This document shows, piece after piece, positions 24,058-36,442 of a stretch of 64,000 bases of DNA (positions within the stretch are counted from its first letter, which is position 1; each line of letters opens with the position of its first letter). Source of the DNA: Ligustrum vulgare (Eukaryota > Streptophyta > Magnoliopsida > Lamiales > Oleaceae); the NCBI GenBank assembly GCA_963555705.1, contig OY743184.1, positions 20,263,859 to 20,327,858 on the forward strand, in the 5' to 3' direction. The position numbers were made by a program, and so were the translations under genes. Below the pieces are notes generated by a model that was not told the origin of the DNA, searched no databases, and saw only the letters and a program-made list of their open reading frames with translations.

Positions 24058-24075
24058 CCCAGCAACGGCGCCAAA
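24058..24075 (-). other. Primer-binding site of nested Athila-type element
   Basis: Minus-strand TGGCGCCGTTGCTGGGGA lies a few bases inside the 5' LTR edge (24080). It is the tRNA-Asp-type site typical of Athila-like elements. Confidence 0.85.
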
Positions 24076-24079
24076 AATT

Positions 24080-25677
24080 TGATGCGTGTCGCGATGCACC
24101 AAAATAATAAATAAATTCCTTGTTCACTATTACTAAGAATGTAGCAATGGAAGCAATGGTCGATCCCACGAGGAACGGAAACTAATTTTAGTTGTTCGAT
24201 CAATTAGAATGGAATGGAGGGGGGTTTGTTGTTTGAAATTACTTGAATAAGAAATATACATAAAAATAAACAATTAAATATGACTAGAAAAATAATATGA
24301 AACGAAATCTTGTTCTCGGGTTCGGTTATGCCCTCAATTAATGTTATACATTTCCTTGTAACGTGTTTATATCCCTATTCAATTATCAATCATAAATAAT
24401 CAACAAGCTTTGATTATCTAAATTCTTCCCTATGTGTATTGATTCAAAACAAGTTCTTCGAACCAATTCTAGCCACGGACAATCCTAAATAAGCTCTTAG
24501 GATTTAATACACGACTAGTATGAAAATCTAGAAGAATAGATTGAATTGGATCGTTAATTTCACAAGCTCGAATTAATCAATCCAAGTTGAATTATTACTA
24601 AACCTGCACGAGATTTATTTGCTACTAAAGTAAATATTCAATGACAATTACGGATCAAGAATCGAAACATAGCATATTCATGAATCTAAAGATCAATAAT
24701 CCAATTGGCCAAATTAAACTATTAATCAAATAAACTCAATTGAACATTCAAAACATAATAATCCAACAATTGAAATAAAGGAATAAATTCACGCTACTAA
24801 TTTGTAGAAAAAGAAAATAACATAATCAAGTTAACACAACTTCGCATTTGAACAAGATATGGAATTTAGCCTAGCATGGTTGTGGTAGATTCTTCAAGTT
24901 GCTTCATGAATTTCATTGTTGTTGATATTCTTGCGCTTGAAAATCTCCCAAGAATACTCTATATTTTGCTCTCGATTTTCCTCAATGTCCAGCCTCCTTT
25001 TTGTGGTAATTTTCCTCCTTTAATACTCCAAAAATCGTGCCCTAACTTTACCCCAAAGATATACCAAAGATAGACCTTGAATCAGATAAGGAAATTCCTT
25101 GGAGAGCAAGTTACGGCCGTAACTTTCATTATTACGGCCGTAATTGAGATTCTGAAAATTTTCGGAATTTGGAAGTTATGGCCGTAAGTGTATTTCTGCC
25201 GAGAAGCGCCTATGATCGATGTTTTGGTCATAACTTTCTCTCCCGAAGTCCGATTATGGTGATTCAAGTTGCGTTGGAAAGAAAACTCAAATATCTACAA
25301 TTATTTGTGAAATAGATCTTCCCAATTCGAAATTATTCTATGACCAAATTGAGCTTCAATCTATGACTAAAATTCATGATCACAATCCTTGCGGGTTTTT
25401 GGTTTCCAACTTCATTCCAAACCTTCTTTGATCATAATTTTTGCATCTAATCTTCTTCCCACATGCCATTATTGATTTGAAGCTCTTTGAATATGCCCTT
25501 GAACCTCACTTCTTGATTTTTTTGTATTTCTTTGATCATGTTTCTTTTCTTTTCGTTCTTTGCGATCCTGTATAATACAATAAATGAAAATGCATTAAAC
25601 GATACTTCAATAGGATCAAACTAATAACAAAATAGGATAATAAGTGAATTAAATACATGCTAATAAAGCACTTATCA
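24080..25677 (-). repeat. 5' LTR of nested Athila-type element
   Basis: 1598 bp, TG...CA on the minus strand. It carries three TTACGGCCGTAA-type motifs at 25111-25187. Confidence 0.93.
25111..25187. repeat. TTACGGCCGTAA motif cluster (nested Athila 5' LTR)
   Basis: Three motif copies in the same layout as the other LTR; one base differs at two of the three sites (TTACGGCC for TTACGACC in the first; TTATGGCC in the third). Confidence 0.9.
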
Positions 25678-25682
25678 CTAGT

Positions 25683-27990
25683 TCTCCACATAAGCTTTGG
25701 GTTGAAGCCATACTCACGTCTATTTACATCATCAATCTTCTTCCTACATCTGTCCTAAATTGGGACACTTCTCACCAACACCTCTATGGTAGTCCTCCTT
25801 CTTATTCGTCTCTTCGAATCTTTGGTTGCTCTTGATTTCCCTATCTTGGTCCTTATGTTTCCAATAAATTATCGAGTCCTAGTATAAAATGTGTCTTCCT
25901 AGGATATAGTCCCCAACATAAAGGTTATCGTTGTCTAGAACCCACCTCTGGTCGTCTTTATGCGTCCAGGCATGTTATTTTTAACGAAACTTCTTTTCCT
26001 TATAGGAACTTGCACGTAACACAACAAGATCTGGTGGAATTTACATCCTTGCCAAGTCCATCTTCATTTTCCATAACCCCAGTTTGTGAATCTCGGCCCA
26101 CATGCCTAACTCCACAAAGCCCACCACAAATCTCCTCAACATCTACATCCGCACCCCAACAGCCAGAACCATCCAATCCCCCTCACCTCATGCTAGAAAT
26201 AGAACCTATACAGAGCCCAATTCCCTTAGAACCAGACCCCGTCATTGTGACTGCTTCAGCAGCGTCAATCTCTACTACCACTCCTCTTATTCAGCATCGA
26301 TGTCGTATTGCCCCACCTGCTCCAACTCCAACAGATTCCCTGCCTACTCCTGTCGCAAGCCCCTCCCAACAACATCTCACCGAGTCTCCAATGGTGCCTT
26401 CTCCCCCGCCACCTCCATCAGTTCCAACTCCAACCGGGTCTCGACATCCAATGACAACTCGGCTCCGGGACGGGACTATTTCTCGACAGGATCATTCCAA
26501 TAATTCTGTAAAGCATCCTATTCCTCAAGCACTTACTACTGTCATTGATCAATGTGAACCAACATGTTATATAGAGGTTTCTAAGCAGGTAGTATGGCGT
26601 GTGGAAATGGAAGAGGAAATAAATGCTCTTTTGAAGAACAATACATGGACCCTTGTTCCCTCATCACCACAACAAACACAGGTTTTCAGAATCAAGCGAA
26701 ATCTCGATGGAACCATTGAACGCCATAAAGCCCAACTAGTTGCCAAAGGCCTCCATCAGCAACAAGGCATAGATTATGAAGAAACCTTCAGTCCAGTTAT
26801 CAAACCTGCCACAATTCGTATAGTTCTCTGTCTTGTTGTATCCAGAAAATGGCCACTTCCACAATTGGACGTAAAAAATGAATTTCTTCATGGATTTCTC
26901 AAGGAGGACGTCTACATGACTCAACCACCGGGGTTCATTGATTCGTCACGACCAAAGCATGTTTTCAAACTCAACAAAGCTCTCTATGGCCTCAAGTAAG
27001 TTCCGCGAGCTTGGTTTCACCGAATGACATCCTTTCTCCTATCTGTCGGGTTTGTTCAAAGTTTGGCTGATTCTTCCCTATTTATTTTTCGTCATTCAAT
27101 CCACACTTTTTACTTTCTCTTGTATGTTGATGACATTGTGGTGACTGGTACTAACAATCAGCTACTTCAAAACTTTATAGATTCACTTGGCCGCAGTTTT
27201 GACATTAAAGACCTTGGCTCTATGCCCTACTTCCTTGGATTATAGGTTGTCAAGCACGACATGCTACTCTGTAAACTAGCCGCTACACCCATTTCGACCA
27301 AAACATCACTCACTGCCACTGAAGGTGACATTCTTGTTAATCCCACTGCTTTCCGGGAAATTGTGGGTGCTCTCAAGTACCTCACCATTAGTCGCCCAGA
27401 CATAGCCTTTGCAGTCAACTCCATCTCTCAATTCATGAGCCAACCTCGCACTCCACATTTACTAGATGCGAAAAGAATCCTCCGCTACATCAAAGGCAGC
27501 CTTGCTCATGGCCTTTTCTTTAGTAGACAGCGACAACCAACACATCTCAGTGCATATTCAGATGCTGATTGGGTAGGTTGTCCTGACACTCTCCGATCCA
27601 TAACTGGTTACCTGAGTTATCTTGGAACTAATTTAATATCTCAAGTGCTGAATCTGAGTATAGGGTACTCTCCCATGCCAGCGCCGAGACAACTTGGTTA
27701 GCATTCTTACTGTATGAACTTGGAGGTCATGTGCACTTTCCTATTCTACTTCATTGTGATAATCTAAGTATGACATCTATGGCCTCAAACCCCGTGTTCC
27801 ATGCACGCACTAAACACATTGAGCTAGATTACCATTTTCTCGTGAAAAAGTAGATGTTGGAAGTCACCGTGTTTTCTTTATTCCCTCCATCGACTAGCCA
27901 GCTGATCTTCTTACAAAGCCTCTCCATAAGCAACGACTTTCCCTTCTTACACTCAAACTTGTCTATCAAGGACCATCTAGTTTGCGAGGG
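25683..27990 (+). pseudogene. Copia integrase end, reverse transcriptase and RNase H (3' part)
   Basis: Resumes the Copia pol after the nested element. The integrase C-terminal part and a Pro/Ser/Thr-rich linker lead into RT from about 26590 ([63 protein letters not shown]). The open frame stops at LYGLK-TAG (26997-26999). It continues after a break with the catalytic YVDDIVVTG box intact (27024-27245). RNase H follows (27261-27701: RPDIAFAVNSISQFM, SDADWVGCPDT, TGYLSYLGTNLIS). Several stops and shifts make it inactive. Confidence 0.85.
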
Positions 27991-28236
27991 GATGTTAAAT
28001 AGAATCAATCTATGCTAAGGATTACGCCTCAATCACAGCCTACTCAACAATCACAACTTGCACCTGCTGCACAATCACAGCCTGTATAGCACAGAATATG
28101 GATCTGCATAATTTAAGCTACTATAATATTTTCTGTAAATGCCTTTAATTAGTTTCCTTGTAAAGAGCTATGACTCTACTATAAAATGTATACAATTGTA
28201 ATTCAATAATTAAGAAAATACAGTTTCTACATAAAT

Positions 28237-28916
28237 CTTAAAAATATAAGGTGAACTGAAATGACCTTAAATGAACTGAAAAGTGAACACTCTATCATGT
28301 CACCTAAAAATCAGATTGAAAAGTTGACTAAAGCATTTGATGTAGATCTGTCAAATTCACCGACATACGTAAGATTTTTTTCAAAGTGATATCATAGAAG
28401 ATGCCTTGTAAAACAATGAATTATTGCTTCAAAAATGCATTGCAACCAATTATGGGACCTGTCTTTAGATATGGAGGTGCAACATCTACATGTCACTTAG
28501 ACTAAGGTGCCCAAATCGCTTCGGCCTTCGTGTCTAATAACCTCGGCTATCATTTGGAAAGCGAGTAATAATTAATATAGAGTATGGGCTTTGAGTGGCT
28601 TGCTATTATTTTCTTAGCTAGTTTCATGTAATATGTCTCGTGGGATTAAACGTAACCGGCATTTTAAAGGGGCGATTTAGAAGAAAGGACACAATCGTAA
28701 TAAATATTCGATGAGGTTTTAACAAACAATTTTGTCAAACACAGAATAGTTTACAAGAAGCAATATCCATCGATTGTACAAAGTTATTTGTACATCTTTT
28801 CATTGAATGAATCATAATCCACTTGACAGCATGAAAAAGAGATTCCCCTTTCTAAAACACAATCGATTCGCCACACATATACCAATTCACTTATTCTTTT
28901 GTTGTAAAGTAAGGAG
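28237..28916. other. Intergenic sequence, nothing recognised
   Basis: AT-rich, no long ORF, no clear element boundary after the Copia target duplication. Confidence 0.5.
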
Positions 28917-29068
28917 TGCCTCTGTTTGGTAACTTGTTTATAAACAACACATTTTTTCAAACTACTTGTTAACTATATACATTACTCCATCACTTTTCAA
29001 TCACATGTTTTACCGCTAAAATATCATATTATTTGTTTATAAACAAATTTTTTTTACCAAACAGATGC
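28917..29068. mobile_element. Small hAT-like MITE
   Basis: Terminal inverted repeats TGCCTCTGTTTGGTAA and TTACCAAACAGATGC bracket 152 bp of AT-rich DNA. TTGTTTATAAAC words are mirrored inside both ends. Another incomplete copy of a related end (GCGTGTTTGGTGCTACTTATAAG) lies at about 29130. Confidence 0.7.
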
Positions 29069-29779
29069 TTTTGAAAAGTGTGATAAGGGAATACATGTGT
29101 CTTATAATTTAATTAAAAATGGTTCTAAGGGCGTGTTTGGTGCTACTTATAAGATGCTTATAAGCACCATTTATGAAAAAGCAAACATATTTTTTTTATA
29201 AAAGATAACTTAAAATTTTACTCCAACCATTTCCAAAAAAAAAAAAAAAAAATAAAATAAAATTATCTCCAACAAAAAACAAGGAAAAAAAGAATCATAT
29301 TATTCCCCAAGGTATCCCTCTTCCTAAAAAACCTTAAAGGCAAGCAAGCCTTCTACTTTTATATGCAAAATTAACGCTGTGGATCCAGCCATTACCGATA
29401 CTCAATAAAGCCAATACTTTCACATTTACGTGATAAATAAAAAATTATTATAAAAAAATTATTTATTAGTAAAGAGCTTTGCTATTTATACAGATCCCCA
29501 ATACTGTAGCAGCTACGGTGAGGGGATCTATATACAAATCCCCTGTACAAATACATTTTCCCGTTAGTAAATGACACTTGTACGTATGTAACCATAGCTA
29601 TTATTGTCATTGTATTTGAAGTTATTCTTTTTGGAAAACACGACGAAAAAGTGGAATAACGACATAAACAATAGGAAAGATCTAAATTCAACAAAAATAT
29701 AATAACAAGAACCAAGAAACAAAAATAATGAAAAAGAAACGATAGATTAGACATAGGATCTTGACTAAACAATCACAAT

Positions 29780-30385
29780 GCGATAATTCGACGATGTGGA
29801 TTGAAGAACCAAAGTTTTCGAACGCCACGAGGAATGTCAATTTTCTTGATAAGTTCTGATTGGAACGCCACAAATATCTAAGAATATTTGATAAGTTCAA
29901 TTGATTGTTCTTGAAGCAAAAGAAAAGGGGAAAAAAAACTCTCAATTCAATCTCAATAATGTCAAAATTGTCTTATAATAATAAAAATATACATAATATA
30001 ATGAAAAAATGTCCTAGCACTAACCCTAGCCGCATTAGGGTTCCTAATTATGAAAATAAAGAATTAAAACAAAAAATAATTAAAAACTCGCGAAATTCTG
30101 CTTCACTTTAACTGCGCGGCCGCGTGGTTATGTTTGGAGTGGCCATTCACCAGGCCGAAATCAGGTTCTGTTAATTTCACAGTTCTCGTGCAATCACGCA
30201 TCCTTTCCAAGGTGCGGCCACGTGTCTTGTCTGACAGCACATTTTTTCGATATTTCGAAGTGGCTTGATCCGCCTTGATTCCCGACTCGAGCCCAACAAG
30301 AATCTTGCCCATTTTCCCATGTAGATTGCTGCTGCATCGCTTGTAACTTGATTTTTTTTTTGACCTCCTACCTTGGATCACATCA
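29780..30385 (-). repeat. LTR fragment related to the 4.0-kb element LTR, motif-free
   Basis: On the minus strand it starts TGATGTGATCC at 30385 and shares with the LTR at 4665 the blocks CATGGGAAAATG, GTTGGGCTCGAGTC, GAACTTATCAA and GTGGCGTTC in the same order. The TTACGGCCGTAA cluster is absent. At the matching place it has GC-rich words such as GTGCGGCCACGTGTC and GCGCGGCCGCG. The inner end is not defined. Confidence 0.65.
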
Positions 30386-31552
30386 GTATTTCTAATTATT
30401 CCCTATTAATACGGGGCTCTTAATCTTAATTAAATACAAGTTTATTGATTTCTTTATATTTTCTTTTCTTTTCTCCATATTTTATAACTCATTATCAATA
30501 CGAAATTCTAGTCAATTGAACATAAAGAAATTGATTCATTTTTAGAAAGTCACAAAAACCTTAGTCATAGAATTGACATGGAGATTCTATCTTCATGTTC
30601 AAAACAAAGATGTTTGTGTTCCTTTAACTTGAATTGCATAAATGTAAGAAGTATACATTATTTGATTTGTAATACCGTTTTAATTATACCGATTAATGAT
30701 AGACATATTGCTGAGAAAATATTGCAAGTGAACAATATCGCGAACTAGTAAAGTGGACTTTTTTAGTTCGAGTTTTCGATCACTTGAGGATTAATTTTTC
30801 TATTATTAGCTTTGATTAATCAATTCTTAAACTACAAATAAACACAAAGATTTTGATTTTTAAACTCTAACTGATGAAAGCAATCAAATATCAAAATAAA
30901 CTATATAAGCAAACAAAAAATTTGATTTTTTTATATGGATTAAAAGTGTTGGGACTCACAAGTTTATCCTAGTTCTCTTATTCAATTTCTCATCACATGT
31001 TTTCTTTCTAAAGTAGTATTTGATCAAATTCACAATTGTATCTAAAATTCCTCTCTCGAGTTTAAATTAGCTCTATTTAATTAGGTCAACCACATATCTC
31101 TATGTTGGGTTAGAATAAACACTAATTAAACGCACTCAATCACAAGAATTCATAAAGATCACAACTACCACATCACAATAACCACAACCATGATTTACCA
31201 CGTGGTCTAGATATATAACTCATCCCTCGACTCGTTACAATCCACAAATCAATGAATTAGTGGCCATTTAATTCACACATTAATCTCAGGAATAAATTCA
31301 ATACATAAGAATTCAGCATAAACATGAGAATTGAAATTGAATAATTAAACTAGGTTTACATCGTTTGCCCCAACTAATAGATTAGTTACACGTAATAAAA
31401 TAAAAACAAGAAGATTAAAGAATTAACATCACCAATTCTAGAATTGATTTGAGAAGATGATGAAATTATTGCACCAAGATCCAATCTTCAACTCAATTTT
31501 TTTTATTTCTTCATTGATTTCTTGAAAATCTCAAAGCCTCCCTTTGATTTTT
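30386..31552. other. AT-rich stretch without recognised gene
   Basis: No long ORF. Composition resembles plant LTR or untranslated retroelement sequence, but no ends were found. Confidence 0.45.
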
Positions 31553-31670
31553 GATATATATATATATCAGGGGGTGGGGATTTTGCTCCCCTCACGGGGA
31601 GGGAAGCAGAACTGATATATATATCAGGGGGTGGGGATTTTGCTCCCCTCACGGGGAGGGAAGCAGAACT
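31553..31670. repeat. Tandem pair of ~57-bp units with GC-rich hairpin
   Basis: Units 31553-31613 and 31614-31670 are identical except for the length of the TA run. Each holds GGGGGTGGGGATTTTGC followed by the inverted repeat CTCCCCTCACGGGGAGGG, flanked by TA repeats. The pair remains open in frame with a short downstream ORF, but this is probably chance. Confidence 0.9.
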
Positions 31671-31886
31671 GTGTATATATATATATATATTGTTGTAAAA
31701 CTAGAATTAATAATCCATAATAAAGAAGAAGAAGAGACATTTCTAGTTTAGGGTAGGTCTTTAAATAGTTTAGATGTCAAGAAAGTAGCTTAATTATAGT
31801 TGGACTGGAAAAGAAATTAAAAAAAAAAAAAATCCTTTAACACTGGCTAACATGGTCAATTAAGATGTCGGTTAGTCTACTACTTT

Positions 31887-32105
31887 AGTAATTGAGATCG
31901 AAATTGGGATTTTCTCAATTCTATTAAAATGTTGATCAATATATTAAGTGTAACGTATTCAATCAAATTTAGTAATCGCGATCGAAATTACGATTTTCTC
32001 AATTCTATTAAAACATTAATCAATATATTAAGTGCTTATTCAATAAAACTTAGTAATGGATATCGAAGTTATGATTCTCTCAATTCTATTAAAATGTTGA
32101 TCAAC
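31887..32105. repeat. Three degenerate ~83-bp tandem units
   Basis: Units begin at 31887, 31971 and 32052, each AGTAAT...ATCGAA...CTCAATTCTATTAAAA followed by a TGATCAA/TAATCAA word. AT-rich minisatellite-like repeat, no gene. Confidence 0.75.
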
Positions 32106-32225
32106 AACATGTTCGTGTTCAACCGTATCTATTGTATGTTCAAGTTCAACAAGATCTACAACATGTTCCTGTTCAATGGGATTCTTACTCACATCTTAAA
32201 ATGTACAAATTATTGAAAAATAAAA

Positions 32226-33415
32226 TCATAGGTTGCATCCTCGACGCTGATTTATTTTTTCAGCTTTGCTTAGGAATTCCTGATATGGTGTAGAGCCATC
32301 CTTGTGCATGGACCACCAGAAACGGGTTTTAGGCCATAGTCCAGATAATGCAGCCATGAGTGCGGCATCATTTGACACTTTTTCCATCTCCACATTTTGT
32401 TTGTTGAATCTTTCGAGGTAGCTTCGTAGTGATTCTAGTGAGTTTTGTTTAATAGACACTAGGTGTTCTTTTGGTGTCGTTCTCATTTTGGCCCCCATGA
32501 ACTAGCTTAGGAGCGAGGCCGTCCCAATCCTTTATTGATATGTGGGAAAGTTGCTTGAACCATTTCTGAGCACGGTCTCCGAAGGTCAAAGAGAAGATTT
32601 TGCATAAAAATAGCATCGCTATGCCTTGGAGCTCCATCCGAGAAGTGTATTTGTAAATATGTCTTGCAGAATCGATGTTTCCTTCATAGCCTATGAGTAT
32701 GGGCATTTTGAATTTTTCAGGTAACGTCTCTGTTAGGATTTCTTTAGAAAAAGGGGATGATGCACCCTTGTTGATCCCTTGTGTGAAATTTTTGTTCTTG
32801 GATTCAAGTTCCAAGATTTGTTGTTTTAGTACCTCTATCTAATCCATTTTTTAGGAGATGTTTCATTTTTGCCATGGAAAGGATCTATTCTAAATTTTTG
32901 CCATGGAAAGGATCTGTTCTAATGAAGACTTTTTTTTTAGGTTGCTGGCACTGTTCGCCTAAGCGATTGAACACGCTTCCTCTTTTTTTGTTCGTATGAG
33001 GATTTTTTTGAAGAAACTTTTCTTTTTCCTAGTGTTTCTTTGGAGGAAGTTCCTTCGAAGCTTAAAGCTCTTCTTGTGTAATGTGCACTCCGTATTGGAG
33101 AATCTACTTCAACCTCAATACTGCCAGGCAGAACGGTATTTTGATTTTGCTCTAGGCGAGTAATTACATTGGCAAAGTGATCCAATATGTTCATACTCAC
33201 ATCTATTCGAGGATCCTTTGGTTCTTTGAAAGTTTCTCCTTGATTCTTCCTAAAATGTGGGGGAAGCTCAATTTCATGACTTCTAGTTTTTGCATTATTA
33301 GAATGTCGACTTATCTTTGAGGAGTTTTTGCAGGCAAATACTTGGGAATAAGGTTTTTTCAAGCTTTTTGGGGAATATGATTTTTGTTATATGCTGGACA
33401 ATGGAGATCCTCGTT
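32226..33415 (-). pseudogene. Tat-like Gypsy gag remnant
   Basis: On the minus strand three open pieces follow each other: 33362-32937, 32814-32449 and 32498-32226, joined by stops and a frameshift near 32480. The middle piece has the gag core (MELQGIAMLFLCKIFSLTF, AQKWFKQLSHISIKDWDGLA). The last one continues with ESLRSYLERFNKQ and LMAALSGLWPKTRF. The first piece is basic at its C-terminal end (KRKVSSKKSSYEQKKRKR). No protease or pol follows; the element is cut at about 32226. Confidence 0.7.
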
Positions 33416-33423
33416 TCCTAGGG

Positions 33424-34075
33424 GGAGGCACTCCTAGCGCCAAACTGTTGGCGTCGAAAATTGTGGTTGACACATGATAATTTTCTAGTCAACTTAGGTC
33501 GGTAAACTTGTTTAATAGGTCAAATAAATGCAACAGGAAAATAGGAAAAACACTTGTATTGAGAGAGTATAGTAATGGCATTTTTTTATTTCCAAGTGTT
33601 TGCATGCGTTACAAAGTGAGTAACCCTTCTATTTATAGATAATTTTAAGGGTTTACTGTAGCTAAATATAGATAATTTCACATTTATCTATACAAATAAT
33701 GATTACATCTTGTTAAACAAGTAATAAACCATACATCTATGAGCCCCCTTTTGTACTTTATATGCTTGATCTTTTGCAGATTTGCAAGGTGGGCGTCATC
33801 CTTACAGGGATATTCTCTAAATCTCTTGGCTCGAGGTGGTTCATTTGTCCACTGAAGCAGATGTCTTACTTTAATCAAGGTCTTCCTCAACCCTTTTGAT
33901 GAATCGATGTCGGTATTTTACTGACCTTAGCTATGGTACGTTAGATGAATATTGATGACAGGTCGAAGGTCGGAGTAACGGGCTGAAGTGAAGTCCATAA
34001 CTGTTATGAGGGTCATCTGATGTGGGCCTAACTCATTTAAGGAATTTGAGCTGACCCTTGTATTTTTCTTCTATA
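33424..34075 (-). mobile_element. 5' LTR part and PBS of the Tat-like remnant
   Basis: On the minus strand the sequence ends CGACGCCAACA at 33446 and is followed by TTTGGCGCTAGGAGTGCC, a primer-site-like block (33427-33444). Inside, CTATAAATAG (33629-33638) is a good TATA box. The outer LTR edge could not be fixed; a TA repeat starts near 34075. Confidence 0.55.
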
Positions 34076-34555
34076 TATATATATATATATATATTACAAT
34101 AATACAATGTTTTATACCAACGAAAATATATGTCACTTACAAGTTTCATCACATGAATTTGTCATGTAATATTTCCTTGCAGATCATTACAATTCGTGTA
34201 ATGTAACCTCATCCCATGGGGAATCATGGTTTATGTCAACTGGAATTTATAAATGCCCTAAGTTATATGATGTGTAATGTGCCAGATACTAATGAGATAC
34301 ATGCTATTACCACATCCGTAATATTTAGTATTTACTTGAAATTTATGAATTAAACCATTATTACAAACACTGTAATATTAAGTCGTTACTATACATGTTG
34401 TGGGCAATAAATACGCTGTAATTTCATAATATGATTTATATCTACAAGATTATATAACAACTTTTAAATAATTGTAATTTCCATAATTATATTAATTTAA
34501 AGGTAATCACATCCTTAAAATTAAGGTTACTATAACTAATTAAATTAATTATTAA

Positions 34556-34590
34556 CTAGTATTTGCCATGTACGATGCACAGAAGTTGTT
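34556..34590 (-). mobile_element. Helitron 3' terminus (minus strand)
   Basis: On the minus strand a degenerate hairpin (TGTGCATCGTACATG) is followed by GCAAATACTAG and a T, the Helitron 3' end pattern, with A/T at the insertion site. The body of the element would extend rightwards; its 5' end was not found. Confidence 0.6.
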
Positions 34591-36442
34591 TTCCGCAATA
34601 CTTATTTGATAATTATTCGTAAAATTTCAAAACTTTTACATAATCAATACAAACATAAAATGTACAAAATAATAATATTCTATTACAGTAATTATTAAAA
34701 TTTAAAAGACAACATTACTAATCCAAATTATTAAAAACTTATTTGAATAGTAAATCCAATTTATATATTTAAATAATAAACAACATTAGATTTCAATATT
34801 TTTTATTAGTTATTGTTAATTTAATCGAAAATGCAAATTTACATAATTTTTGTATCTGCCTTTTGTATTTAACATTTTTTTTTTCAATTTTTCTAAAAAA
34901 CAAAGCATTTTATAATCTCAATATTATATACACGAATTTAAATACGATATTAATCTACATGAATTAAAATGAAAATTACATTAATCAACATGAATTTACA
35001 TAGGACATTAATATACACAAATTTTTATTTTATTCTATTTTACTTTAGTTTCTTATTTCCAAAAATTACAAATACATTTTGACGGGAAAATATAAAGATT
35101 ACATTTTCCTCTCCACATCCTTAAATTTAAGATTCTAATAATTAATGACATTAATAAAAAATTACCCTCTCCTGAAATCTAGTATTTTTCTAAGAGTGGG
35201 AAATGAATCTATGTAATATTATGAATAATATTAAAATCAAGTATTTTTCAATTACTGCTCATTACACATTGGTAGTTGCGTAAATTTCCCCTTTGAACAA
35301 AGCCTTTTCAACAAATCCTCCCTTTCTGGGGAGTAAAAGTAATTTTAGTAAAATTTATGGATATTTGGTTAAGAGTGAAAAAAAATAATAATAATAAAAA
35401 ATAAAAAATTATTCTTATTAGTGTAGTAAAATATCAAATTTATCTAAAGGTTCTTACACATCAATCAATATACCAACAAAACTAAATTATAAAATTACCA
35501 ACTGCTTATATTTTACAACAGATAAATACACACAAAAGAAAAATGCTTTTAAAAATATACATCAAACATATTATTAAAACGTCTTGTAATTTATCACATA
35601 ATATTTATACTATTAACAAGTAAATTTTAGTAAAAAGATATATACCTATTATTTGTGAAAGAAAATGTGAGATGTATAATAAATAATTGAAAATTGGCCA
35701 AATAAATATTACCATATACAAATAGTCAACTACACGACTCTTTTTTGAAAAGCTCTATTGACTAATTTTTACTCACAACGGTTGTGCCAAAACCAAAACC
35801 AAAACCCAAAATAAATACCAAGGAATAAATAAAAGATTAATGTCTGGGACAAGTAAAATTTGGGAACATAAAAATGAGCACAAACAAGACATGGCTGACA
35901 AGGATCACCATGCACAACAAGAAATGGAAAGATGGCAGTTCCCTGAGACAATATTAATAATTCTATTATAAGGAGAATGATAAACCGCAAGAATTCCCAA
36001 TGACAATGGGTAAAATACCACTCAAAAGTAGCAGCCACGAGCTCAGTCTCACAACTGCTCAAATGGGCGAGAGCATCAAGCAGTGCAACCCGGTTCCACT
36101 TGACTCAACCCGTTCTCCTCAAAGGAAGGATAAGGATTCATCTTCAAGGTGTCACTTCTATAGACTATTTACTTGTGGCATTCAGTTGTATCAGATTTCT
36201 CTAATTCTAGAAGATAAATGTAGGGGAAATTTAAATAATTCAGATATTTATCACTGTTGACATTTGTAATTAACTTGCGAAAACATCATTCGCAGAAGTT
36301 ATAAGATTTAAGTAATGAAGAATGAAGATTGAAATTTCTATCAGATTTTATCTTTAGCATTTTGTCAGGTTGTTCCAAAATAAAAGTAAATACATGAAAA
36401 GGGCTATAAAAAGCAGAGTAACTTCACTTGAAAACATACAAA
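34591..36442. other. AT-rich region without a recognised gene
   Basis: Mostly low-complexity AT. At 35769-36062 (minus) there is a 97-codon open stretch (CETELVAATFEWYFTHCHWE, PFLVVHGDPCQPCL). I do not recognise it and would not call it a gene. Confidence 0.45.

Larger units (their letters stand above)
17814..25677 (-). mobile_element. Athila/Tat-type Gypsy element, gag-protease only, nested in Copia
   Basis: LTRs 17814-19412 and 24080-25677 (about 1.6 kb; minus-strand TGATAAGTGC...CACGCATCA) with target duplication CTAGT (17809-17813, 25678-25682). On the minus strand the PBS TGGCGCCGTTGCTGGGGA (about 24058-24075; tRNA-Asp type as in Athila) follows the 5' LTR, and the purine tract TGTGGGGGGATT precedes the 3' LTR. 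The interior has gag and protease but no reverse transcriptase, RNase H or integrase, so it is non-autonomous. Confidence 0.95.
15572..28231 (+). mobile_element. Degenerate Copia LTR retrotransposon, split by a nested Gypsy element
   Basis: LTRs 15572-15810 and 27993-28231 (239 bp each, TGTTAAA...TTTCTACA) with target duplication TAAAT (15567-15571, 28232-28236). The PBS TGGTATCAGACTAGG starts at 15811, and a purine tract GCGAGGGGA precedes the 3' LTR. Coding order is gag, zinc knuckle, protease, integrase, RT and RNase H, i.e. Copia. Many stops make it non-functional. The 7.9-kb insert 17814-25677 interrupts the integrase. Confidence 0.95.

Noticed and set aside
35769..36062. 97-codon minus-strand frame as a gene
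   Set aside because: No domain recognised, no splice support, located in an AT-rich intergenic tract.
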